A stretch of DNA of 64,000 bases, taken from Macrophomina tecta. Lineage: Eukaryota; Ascomycota; Dothideomycetes; Botryosphaeriales; Botryosphaeriaceae. The position numbers were made by a program, and so were the translations under genes. Under the pieces are notes generated by a model. It was not told the origin of the DNA. It made no database searches and saw only the letters and a list, made by a program, of their open reading frames with translations. The stretch is taken from contig JAKSGN010000002.1 of NCBI GenBank assembly GCA_024180945.1, forward strand, positions 62,001 through 126,000, in the 5' to 3' direction. The stretch's first letter is position 1. Every line of letters starts with the position of its first letter. Below are positions 1 to 10,235 of this stretch, in pieces.

Positions 1-141
1 TAGAGACGAGGTTTACTATAAATAAGAATATATAGGCCACGTCTATACGCTTAATAGTATATAGACTCTTATAGTTAGTAATATATACTAGTATTTTACT
101 AAATAACTCGATCTTAACTATAGAGTTTTCTAATATAAAAA
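1..141 (-). mobile_element. Inverted copia fragment at window edge
   Basis: This stretch is the reverse complement of the copia internal region at about 53475-53610, in the protease-to-integrase part of pol. At about 138-142 the orientation flips, and the sequence then follows the same element in the plus direction from about 54620. It is RIP-degraded and continues left of the window. Confidence 0.7.
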
Positions 142-1107
142 TATTATTTTTAATAAATCTAGTAAGTTTTCTTTAGAGAATCTAGAAAAGATACTTGCTT
201 TATAATAGTAGAAATAAAATTAAGGGTAAGAGATAGTTATTTCTTATATTATACTTTATAAAAAGAATATTATTTTTTTAAATTAGAATTCTAAGATCTT
301 CTTTAATCTTAGTAATAAGCTATTACCGGCTTTAATTTAATTAACTTAAAAAACTTTAGAGATTTAAGATAGCTATCTAGGCATCTAATTATAAAAAGTA
401 TAACTAGATTATCTACTAAGCTCTTTAGAATTAAATAATAAAGGCCTAGTATATAAATAGTATATAAAAAGTAGCCTATAAATAGGCTTAATTTAAGATA
501 AATAAATACTAGATTTTTTAGATTACGTATTACTAGATTAATTTACTCTAGTTTAATAATAAGTCTTTTAAGGCTTAGTCTCTTAAGGCTTAGAAAATAA
601 AGATTAATAAAATTAATAATTATAAGAACTTAGCTAGCTTATATTAGTCTAATATAAAAATTTATCTAATCTAGATACTACTAGAGAAAACTATACTCTA
701 AAAGAATATAATATTATAGTAAATATTAATCTAAATCTAATTATCTATAGATTAAAGACTTATAACTTATATAAAGATATATATATTATATTAATTTATA
801 ATAATATATTTAGTTATTAAATACTATTTATATCTTTTCTTATATTTTTTTAGAAATCTACTTTAATAAAAGTATAAGTATTACCTATAGACCTACTATA
901 TATTTACTAAGATTAACTACTATCTAAATCTTATTTCTATAAGAATATTTTTAACTATCTAATAAAAACTTACCTACTAGAGGTAATCTAAATAAAACTC
1001 TAAATATTTTAGAATAAGAAAGTATAGAAAATAGTAGTATTTAGTAAAATAAAAAGTCTTAATAAGAATATTATTTTACTTATCTAGATATTTAAGTATA
1101 AACTTAA

Positions 1108-1894
1108 TATAATAGTGGCCTCTTCTACTAGGCTTTAGAATCACCTAGTAGGGTTAGATAGCTAAGGGATTTACCTTAAAGAATAAGAGAAAGATAAAGA
1201 ATTAGAATAATAGTAGTAATTATATAATATATTAGTATATAGTACGCGTTAGGCTTATTACCTTTAATAGTATTATATTAAAACTTTAAGTTAACTATAA
1301 AGATTAAAGTACTATCTAAGAAGTATATCTATATACTATAAAAAAGTTATAATAATCTATAGATTAAGGCGACTATTAAATTAGTCGTAGTATTAAATTA
1401 ATCTAAGAATTAGATTTTTACTAAGGCTTCTAATTTATAAGTAGATTAGATAGACTATACGTAATATAGATACTAATACTTATTTTTTAGAATTTAACTT
1501 CTACGCTAGTTAAGAAAGTATTCTACTACTAGACTATTATTTTTTTAACTATATAAGTTATTCGACTTTCTCCCGTCTATTTTCTTAGTCTAAAGTTAGT
1601 TTTTAGAATTTATAATTTTTTTTTTATAAGTATTCTTTTTCTACGGAAATCTATTTAGATTAGTATTCTTATAGTCTTACTATACCACGTAGATATTACT
1701 TCTATATAGGCTTCTATTACTATCTTATCTAGGCTTATATACGCTATCTTTTTCTAAGGCTAGTTTTCTCGTACGGGCGCATTAGCGGTACGGCTTTACT
1801 ATTCTTAAAAATTTCTAGCCCCTATAGTATCTTTTCTTATAGGGGCTTTCTACTTATAGGGTTATAAAGCCCTTATCTCCTAGGATTTATAATA
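1108..1894 (-). mobile_element. Solo LTR, gypsy family G, in Copia-F
   Basis: This RIP-degraded 787-bp LTR lies in antisense orientation. It starts tataatagtggcctcttc and ends atttataata. The host copia is continuous on both sides, and the 5-bp duplication CTTAA (1103-1107 and 1895-1899) is exact. No internal gypsy sequence is present, so it is a solo LTR left by LTR-LTR recombination. Confidence 0.9.
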
Positions 1895-3345
1895 CTTAAT
1901 AAATATAGCTAGCTTACTAAGGTTAAGATATATATCTATATAAGAGAAAATCTTTAGACTACTTAGTAGAATACTTATATAGCTATTCTTATCTTTTAAA
2001 TATTCTAAGCCCTAATTATTATTATCTATACTTTTAACCTAGAAATATACTAGTACGATATTATAAACGTATTTTCTTATATTCTACTTAAAAAAAAGAT
2101 ATACTATTAACTTCTAGAAGAAGTAAAGCTTAAATAAAACTAAATTTTTTATTTATTTTAAGTACTTTATAGTCTTAAGAAGTTATTAGCTCTCTAGTAA
2201 TAATATTTTTATAAATTCTTAGAAGAGCTTAGTTTAACTTAGATATTTAATATATTTTATTTATATTTAAATAATTACCTATTCATTTTCTTTTTTATAG
2301 ATAATATTATTATAGTATACTATAAGTAAAATAAATCTTTTATAAATACTTTTTAAGAAGATCTACTTAAATACTATAAAATAAAAATTTTAGAAGAAGT
2401 ATAATAGTTTTTAGCCTTACGTATTATAAAAGACTAAGAATAGAAGCTTTTATAACTCTCTTAGAAATTATATATCTTTAGCCTTATTACTTATTATAGT
2501 ATTAATAAAAATTACTTTTTTTTAATACTACTTTCTTTAGATAAAGTGCTTTAAGTAAACTAAGATATATATATAAATATATAAAATATATATCTTTATT
2601 AAAATAGAATTAGTTTAGTATAATTTATAGCTACTAGTATAAGAGTAGATATTATATATATTTATTTTATACTATTATTTTACTTACTAATTTATCTTCT
2701 CGCTATTTAGAGCTCTTCTAAAAGCTTTTTAGCTATTTAGTAGAAACTAAAAAGCTTATTTTATTCTTTTAAAATAACTATAAGAATAAAAATAATATCT
2801 TTACTATTAGTAGTAATATAGTATTTACTAATAATCTAAATATATATCGTAGCTACTAAGGCCTAATTATTACTATATTTAGAGTAACTATTAATTAAAG
2901 GCTATTAAATAGCCTATAGTTATAACTTTAACTACTAAAGCTAAGCTTTTACTTTATTAGAAATTACTAAGTAATACTTTTAGTAGAAGTGCCTTTTTAG
3001 AAAAGTATAATTTAATCTAGGCTATTAAATTAAAATATAGTATAATAATACGTAAATACTTTAGCTTATATAGAAAAGTATTAGAAAGCTTAATACTAAG
3101 CTATATTATATAAATATTTACTACTATTAGCTATACTAGAAAGTTTAAGTAAGTAATATTTATCTTTAGTAGACGTCTATAATAGTAATATTAGTAAATA
3201 ATTTTACTAAAGCCCTATCTTATTAGAAGTATACTTATTTTATTATAGCTATTAAACTTTTCTTATTCTATAATTTATATTTATTTATTTATATTATTCT
3301 ATAAAATAAGGCGTAATCTTTATAGCTTATTTAAGCTAATAGAGA

Positions 3346-3369
3346 ACTTATATCTAATTAAATATAAGT
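3346..3369. repeat. 24-bp palindrome, copy 1 (Copia-F)
   Basis: The arms acttatatct and aaatataagt form a degraded hairpin, at the same place as in Copia-1 and Copia-2 (after pol, before the 3' LTR). Confidence 0.7.
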
Positions 3370-3608
3370 CTTTACTAATCTTTCTAGTATTTATAGTTAT
3401 TATTTAAATACTATTTATATATTTTCTATACTATATACGAGTAGTACTACTAGTTTATAGTATAAAAAATATATTTTATTATTTTCTTTATTTTAAAAAT
3501 TAACTATCTATTTTAAGTAAGTCTATAAGTTTAATACTTATTTAGTTATTTATTTTATTTTTATTTTTTTTATTATCTAATCCCTAAATAGGTAGTACGT
3601 AAAGGGGG

Positions 3609-3817
3609 TATATTAGATTAATTATATATAATTAGCTTTTACTAAGTATTAAAATATTTAATTTAGTAGTATTTTAGATTTAGTTATATCTTATACTTAT
3701 TATATATTTATTTTAGTAAATAAGTAAGTTATATATCTTTTTTACTCTAGTAGATAGAATAAATATAAGAGAAGTCTATATAGTCTTTCTCTACTAAATA
3801 TACTACTTATTTTAATA
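3609..3817 (+). repeat. 3' LTR of Copia-F
   Basis: It follows the polypurine run aaaggggg and begins tatattagatta, the mutated form of the Copia-1 3' LTR start. It matches the LTRs of Copia-1 and Copia-2. The right boundary is approximate. Confidence 0.75.
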
Positions 3818-3927
3818 TTTTTATATAGTAATATTATTTTTTTTATTTATTACTTTTTTTATTATTTTATTAGATATTAGTATAGTTTCTTTATTTTATA
3901 GTTTTTTATTATTTTTAGATTTCTATT

Positions 3928-4662
3928 TATTATAAACCTTATAGGTAATAGTTTTATATAAATAAATATTTTCTAAAAAATAAAAATTCTTATAAAAGAA
4001 AATTCCGTAGAGAATTACTAACTACTAAAAAATAATACTTAAGAAGTTTAGTTAAAAAATAAGTAATACTACTAAATTTTATAGAAAAATAATTTTCTTA
4101 AAAAAATAAAGTTTATATAAAAAAGACTAAATAAAGTTATAAGAAATTAGAGTTTATAATAATATTTTTTTAGTAAAAATTATAGGTAGAATCTAAAGAA
4201 CTAGTAAAAAAGTATATTATATAATAATAAATAAGATATATATTACTATTATTTAGTAAAGAAGATTAGAAGTTAAATTTTAAAAAATAAACTTTAGTAT
4301 TTATATTATATATAGTCTACTAAATCTACTTATAGATTAAAAATTTTAGTATTAATCTAATTTCTAAATTAATCTAATATTATAACTAATTTAATAGCTA
4401 TTTTAATTTTTAGATTATTATAACCTTTCTATAGTATATAAATATATTTACTAGATAGTACTTTAATCTTTATAGTTAATTTAAAGTTTTAATATAAATC
4501 TATTAGAAGTAATAAGCCTAATATATACTATATACTAATATATTATATAATTACTACTATTATTCTAATTTTTTATTCTTCTCTTATTCTTTAAGATAAA
4601 CTTTATTACTATTTAACTCTACTAAGTAATTCTAAAACCTAGTAAAAAAGACTATTATTATA
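3928..4662 (+). mobile_element. Solo LTR, gypsy subfamily G'
   Basis: It starts tattataaacc and ends attattata. The 3' half is recognisably the G-family LTR (compare 17600-17813), while the 5' half matches only the neighbouring LTR at 5016-5735. Flanks CTATT (3923-3927) and TTATT (4663-4667) are consistent with a target duplication carrying one C-to-T change. Confidence 0.7.
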
Positions 4663-5015
4663 TTATTTTAATACTAGAATTCTTATAGACTTATTATTAT
4701 TAATAGAGCTTTTTAGTTTTATAATAGATACTAATATTTATTTTTTTTAGAGTATATTAGATTCTTTAATAATTTAAAGATAGTTAGAGTCTAATATATT
4801 ATTATTATTTTATTATAATACTACGGGCGATAGTTTTAACTTTTTTTATATAGTTAACTTTATAACTAAGTATATTTATTTTATTATTTTTATTTTCTCT
4901 ACGATAGTAGATCTTAAAGTAGAAAAAAATAAGTTATTTTATTTATTATACTTATCTTTTATATAATATCTTAGTAGTTATAAAGTATTCTAGATTTTTA
5001 TAATTTAAATATACT
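4663..5015. other. AT-rich spacer with no recognised gene
   Basis: This is RIP-degraded sequence between two G' LTRs. I see no coding trace, LTR end or terminal repeat in it. Confidence 0.5.
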
Positions 5016-5735
5016 TATTATAAACCCTATAAGCGATAGTCCTATATAAGTAAATATTTTCTAGGAAATAGAAACTCTTATAGAAGAAAATCCCGTAAAA
5101 AATTACTAATTATTAAAAAATAGTACTTAGAAAGCTTAGTTAGAAAATAAGTAATACTACTAGATTTTATAGAGAAATAATTTTCTTAAGAAAATAAAGC
5201 CTATATAGAAAAGACTAAATAAAGTTATAAAAAACTATAGTTTATAAAAATAATACTTCTTTAGTAAAAGTCACGGGTAGAATCTAAAAAACTAGTAAAA
5301 AAGTACGTTATATAATAATAAATAGAATAAATATCGCTATCATTTAATAAAGAAGATTAAAAGTTAAATTCTAGAAAATAAACTTTAGTACCCGTGTTAC
5401 GTATAAAATACTAGATCTACTTATAGATTAAAAGCCTTAGTATTAATCTAATACTATAACTAATCTAATAATATTCTAATTTCTAGATTATTATAGCTTT
5501 TTTATAGTATATAGATATACTTCTTAGATAATACTTTAATCTTTATAATTAACTTAAAGTTCTAATATAATTCTATTAGAGATAATAAGCCTAATATATA
5601 TTACGTACTAATATATTATATAATTACTATTATTATTCTAATTCTTTATTCTTCTTTTATTTTTTAAGATAAACTCTTTAGCTATTTAATTCTACTAGAT
5701 AATTCTAAAGCCTAGTAAAAAAGACTACTATTATA
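5016..5735 (+). repeat. 5' LTR (G') of Gypsy-G
   Basis: This LTR of about 720 bp runs from tattataaaccc to actattata. It is followed directly by ctttaactactat and the gag-like region also found after the Gypsy-A 5' LTR at 33629, so it is the 5' LTR of an element reading right. Confidence 0.8.
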
Positions 5736-8280
5736 CTTTAACTACTATTCTTATAAGAAAAGATAGTTCCGAGAAAAGAAATATTTAATAATAAAATAGT
5801 ATTATTTAATACTTTACGCTAACTAAGTAATATAATAAATAATATTAATATAAATAATAATAATCTTTTATAGTTAACTATAGCCGATCTCTTTTAGGTT
5901 ATTTAAGATATATAAGGCTAGATTAGCGAACTATATAGATAACTCTAGAAGTAAAATAATAAAAATAACTAGCTCTATTAATAAATAAATAAATTTTATA
6001 ACTAAACTATTTTAATAGCCTCTATTCTAATAATAATTTATACTTTAGTATTAATAATAACTTAATCTTCTAATAAAAGTATAAAGATAGTTAAGCTAAA
6101 TTTATTTTATAATAACTAAAAGAAGCTTTAGATCTTTTTTTTATAATTTAATCTATACTTTTTTTTTTAACTCTAGAGATTTTTCTACTAATAATAAAAA
6201 GATAATATTTATAGCTATCTATCTTTATAATATTATAGAGATTCTTCTAAAATCTTTTTATTACTACTATACGTAATATCTTATTAAGAATATTAAAAAT
6301 AAATTTAGAAAAAAAATTAAGAGAATATTTAGAGCTACTTATTTAGTTAAGACTAAGACTAAATTTAAAGCTTTTTTTAATTAGATTAAGTTTCTTTCTA
6401 CTTCTATATATTACTATCTAGACTAGATTAATTTAAAATACTATATAATATTAAATACGCTACTAGTCGATTTTCTATAGTTTAGTTAAATATATTCTAA
6501 TATTTCCGAGTCTATAAATAGCATATAAATAGTAAGTAAATCTATTAGAAAATCTATTATTCTATTTAAACTAAGATCGAGCTATAGAAGACTCGTAATT
6601 TACTAATTCTCTATTTACTTTATTATATATAGATATATATAATATTAAAGTTCTATAAAAAATATTATAAGCCCTAGAAAGATAAGATATATACTAACTC
6701 TACTATAGTATATTTCTAGAAAGAGCTTAAAGAAAGTGGCTAGTATCTTATAGCTTCTTAAAAGCGCGAGAATATAGTAGTTCTAATATACTAAATAAAT
6801 CTAGAAAACTGAAGTACTTATCTTATTTAGCTTAAAATATAGAAATATTTTTATCTTACTTTCTAGAATTATAAAATTCTATATAGATATACGATTACTA
6901 TCTATTAGCTCTTCGATATTAGACTAGAGAATTATATCGCTAAGTTCTATAAGATATCTAAGTATTATAAATAGTATAAGTACTCTTTATTACCGGTTTT
7001 ACTAGATAATCTTAAATCTAATAGCGTTATAAAGCTACTTTCTAATACTTTATTGCGAGGTCGTCTAGTCTAGAAAAGAATAAAGTAAAGAATATAAAAG
7101 ATAAAGACCTGAAGACTTAGAAATCTAGTATTATTTAGTTAGAAGAAGTAATAGAATAAGACTTAAAACTAATATTAGTTAGGCGTAATATATTTCTAAT
7201 AGTACTTAAATATATTAGATTATTCTAGTTAGATTATACCTATCTAGTATTATCCTAAATAGACTATATCTAATTAAAAAGTATTATCTTAACTTTTTAG
7301 TTAAACTATATCTAGCCTATCTTTAATTTTCTAACTGCCTAATTTAGGAGAGTACGGTATCTTATAGTAATAGATTAGAGCTATATAAGTAAGCCTTATA
7401 GAAATTAAGTTAATAAGAGAATATTACTAGGCTTAGATAATTAAAGCTTTTAGATAAGTAGTAAATAAAAATAGAAATAATAAATATAATTAACCTTATA
7501 TAGTATAGGCATCTATAATAGAAGTAGAATATTTAATTTTATAGTTTCTATTTTCTTAACTGCTAGTCTCCTACCTAATTATAGACTAGTAGCTATAGCT
7601 AGACGTAGATAAATAGTAAAGTAGTAGTAGCTTTTAAGTAGATCTAGCCGCTTTATAAGTTACTTATATTAATTCTACTATTATAGATAATACTTTTATA
7701 TTTAAAATATCTAGCTCTATTCTAAATATTACTATTAATATTATATTAAGTCTACTAGATGGATATAAAAGACTAATAGTAAGTAGAGATAAAGAAGAGA
7801 GTAATATCTAAAGTAAAAAGCCTCTAGCCCTATTAATATAATTAAGAAAAAGAGCTCGAATAGACTAATTATAAGACTATAAATAGAGATTTAGATCTAT
7901 TATAATATAATCTTTAGTCTTTTTCTTTATATAAAATTACTACTGCTTTTATCCGCTGTCTAAGAATATCTAGGGGAGTGCGAAGCCTACTAATAAAATA
8001 GTAGTATTTAGAATAAAAAAGGTAGTACCTAGAATAGAAATAATAGTATTTAGATAATTTTTTAAGTCGAGGTTACGTATATAGTAGTATATTTAAAATA
8101 GTAGTAGATAGGAAATTATTATACTAAGAAGTAGTATATTCGTAATTTACTATATTTTTTACTCTATAATAGTATCTCTTTAGGTAGTCCGAATATATTA
8201 CTTAATAACTCTTAAACGAATAACGCTAGTACTAGTATTCCTTAGTAAAAGTTACTTAGTAACTATACTAGTTTCTTGTC
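5736..8280 (+). pseudogene. Gypsy-G gag region, RIP-degraded and 3'-truncated
   Basis: Positions 5736-6250 match the start of Gypsy-A (33630-34130) closely. The sequence then diverges but keeps gag-like composition with only TAA/TAG breaks. No reverse transcriptase or integrase follows: the element is cut where base composition normalises near 8280. Assignment of 6250-8280 to gag is an inference from position. Confidence 0.6.
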
Positions 8281-8299
8281 CGAAAATCTTATTCCGTTC

Positions 8300-8500
8300 C
8301 GAGAGGTTAACCTTAAGGTAGGCATGGAGTGCTTGGGAGGGTAGGCCTGGCTCGGGCCCTCGGGCCTGCCTGCCAGGCTGGGTACGGCCTGGCACGGGCC
8401 CTATTTCTTGGTTTTTCCAGTTTTCCGGCTATAAAGTCTGTGGATTCGGCCTAAACCTAAAAAGGCTAGGCTATAGACTTTTAGTAAAGACTATTCCGGA
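8300..8500. repeat. GC-rich block with a 17-bp direct repeat
   Basis: The 17-mer at 8344-8360 (ggcctggctcgggccct) recurs with one mismatch at 8386-8402. The block sits at the junction between RIP-degraded DNA and the normal island. GGGCC-rich ends like this are common on hAT-type DNA transposons, but no transposase or partner terminus is visible, so the identity is open. Confidence 0.5.
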
Positions 8501-8744
8501 TAATTTAGCTTATTAGGATTCTTAGTTAGGGGTCTAGTTTCTTAGTAACCTTAAGGTGGAGTATTATTTATAATAATTATGTAACCCTATAATTAGTTAG
8601 ACCTACCCGCTTAGATTACTAAGACTTTCTAAGTATAAGAAGCTTACTAAGCTAGAGGTACTTAATTATAATACTATACTTAAAAGACTATATACTATTA
8701 AGTGTAACGCCTCTAATAAGTATTTAGATTATATAGAACTTTTC

Positions 8745-8967
8745 TACTATATAAGCTATACTTCTTAGATAGCTTTAACCTTTGTAGTTAACTTCTATAA
8801 CAATTTAGTATATTATTAGTAATACGGCCTTTGCACGCAAGTACTTAGTCTTATTACGTGTTTAACTTGCTCTCACCCTCTTCTTGTACCCACTTAAGGA
8901 AACCCCTCGACAGTTTTTCTCCCTCTTTGGTATTTGGATCCTTAGAGGCAGAGGCCCGCTCGTTACA
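8745..8967 (+). repeat. Diverged gypsy LTR relic (Gx1), 3' part
   Basis: Segments align in order with the 3' part of the G LTR at 17600-17813: cttagatagctttaacctttg, then ccctcttcttgtacccactt, then gaggcccgctcgttaca. The terminal cgttaca at 8961-8967 matches the pristine LTR end. Indels and substitutions are numerous, so this is an older or sister family. The 5' end is not defined. Confidence 0.65.
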
Positions 8968-9900
8968 CATGCTAAGTATCACGACATTGGCGGCTTGCGT
9001 ATATAACCCCGCATTCCAAGGAGCTTATCCCTGCCCCACAGTCAGACTCAGAAGATTCAGAGCCGGTAAGGATTGGGCGAGGATACCCCGTACGCATATC
9101 CTGTACGGGTGGATTTGGTCCGACAGGGTGGATTCGGTCAAAAGTAAGTAAGCGAGGGTGGATTTGGTATTTTCGTCTCTCTTATAGCCCGTGTATCTAC
9201 TAAAGCTAAACACAAATGATGTCCCTGACACAAAGCCTTAACACCATAAAAACAAAGAGTGACTAAGCTGACAGTGTAAGCTGGTGCTCGATAATGGTGG
9301 TTATCTCCCAATTGATGGCGAACATGCTGATATCGGCCTAGATGTTTTCCCAGATTGAAAGTACCCAAAGTCCAAGTCTGTGGTATAGACTGGCAATATC
9401 CAGCATTTGGATCGGAGCTAAAGCTGTTAGATAGTGGAACTGAAAGCTCTCATAAGTGAACTCACGTGTACTCCACTGTAATTGCCTCGAAGAAGCGACC
9501 CACAACGGAAGAGCACGGTCTACGAGCTTGCAGGCCAAATTACGGTGTGCAGAATGGTCCCTGAGCGTGGAATTCATACCCTTTTCACTCTCTCCTGCGC
9601 CGGAGGAACATACCTAATCGCCCCTCCCACCACCGTGCAGTCGCCCGACCTAGGCAGCTGAAATCAAAATTCACTCGGGACATCATTAATTGGCTGACTG
9701 GATACCACAAGTGAACGACTGTATCCAGACTCGGTTCATTTGGCACTTCGAGACAGTCGTCACGCGTTCCAGGCGTTGCATGGTTGGTTTCCCGCGGTGG
9801 AGAGCGAGCCAGCCAGGGCGTTCGGCTTCTTGAAAACCTGCCGCGCGACGATCCCAATCGTCTTTGTCAGCCAAGTGGCTTGACACTTCAAGTGGCATTG
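8968..9900. other. Intergenic DNA between two LTR relics
   Basis: Composition is normal. Open frames occur on both strands but none shows a recognisable domain, and they overlap one another. The only structure seen is a triplicated 13-bp motif at 9107-9168. Confidence 0.5.
9107..9168 (+). repeat. Three copies of GGGTGGATTYGGT
   Basis: Copies lie at 9107-9119, 9126-9138 (C variant) and 9156-9168. Spacing is 19 and 30 bp start to start. They resemble subterminal repeats of a DNA transposon or a cluster of protein-binding sites; no inverted partner was found nearby. Confidence 0.7.
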
Positions 9901-9904
9901 GCTG

Positions 9905-10140
9905 TCCAGGCCGCGAGGCCTCCTAGGTACAAGAAGAGGGCGTAAACGAAGTGACAAGATGGGTTGACTAAGCATTGCACGTTCGAACGCCTCGTTACCA
10001 ACTATAAGTGTCCGAATTGTTGTGAAGTTGACCACGAAGGTCAGAATATCTGAAGAGATGTACGAAAGTCTATACAATCTGGTGTAGCTAGGTTCCGCCG
10101 TGGCTACGATAGGAGACATGTCTGAGGAAATCACATGGGA
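9905..10140 (-). repeat. Diverged gypsy LTR relic (Gx2), antisense
   Basis: An 18-bp run, agttgaccacgaaggtca (about 10026-10043), is identical to the reverse complement of the pristine LTR near 17615. The flanking blocks (gtacaagaagaggg, then cgttacc, attgttgtgaag, then tctatacaatctgg) occur in the same order as in Gx1 and G. It lies about 100 bp beyond the stop codon of the intact gene and explains a 142-codon minus-strand open frame here as chance. Confidence 0.6.
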
Positions 10141-10235
10141 ACATATGTGACTGTTTGGTCCTGGTGTATCATCTTCGAGGACGTTCATTGTACCTTTCCT
10201 ACTCTTCCTGTGAAGGCTGTGTCGTCATACTGGAC

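Larger units (their letters stand above)
138..3817 (+). mobile_element. Copia-F: RIP-degraded 3' part of a Ty1/copia element
   Basis: The segment is collinear with Copia-1 from about 54620 to 57500: end of integrase, reverse transcriptase, RNase H, a palindrome (3346-3369), a polypurine tract and the 3' LTR. It lacks the 5' LTR, gag, protease and most of integrase. CpA and TpG are nearly absent, so the frame is full of TAA/TAG and has almost no ATG. A solo gypsy LTR (1108-1894) is inserted in the RT region. Non-functional relic. Confidence 0.85.

Noticed and set aside
1..8280. Mitochondrial or plastid origin suggested by AT-richness
   Set aside because: The AT bias is specifically loss of CpA/TpG on LTR retrotransposons, with retained CG steps; this is nuclear RIP.
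8858..9151. 97-codon plus-strand open frame
   Set aside because: Its first third is the end of the Gx1 LTR relic and its end runs through the GGGTGGATT repeats.
9760..10188. 142-codon minus-strand open frame
   Set aside because: It overlaps the Gx2 LTR relic, has no recognisable domain and shares its span with other open frames; most likely chance.
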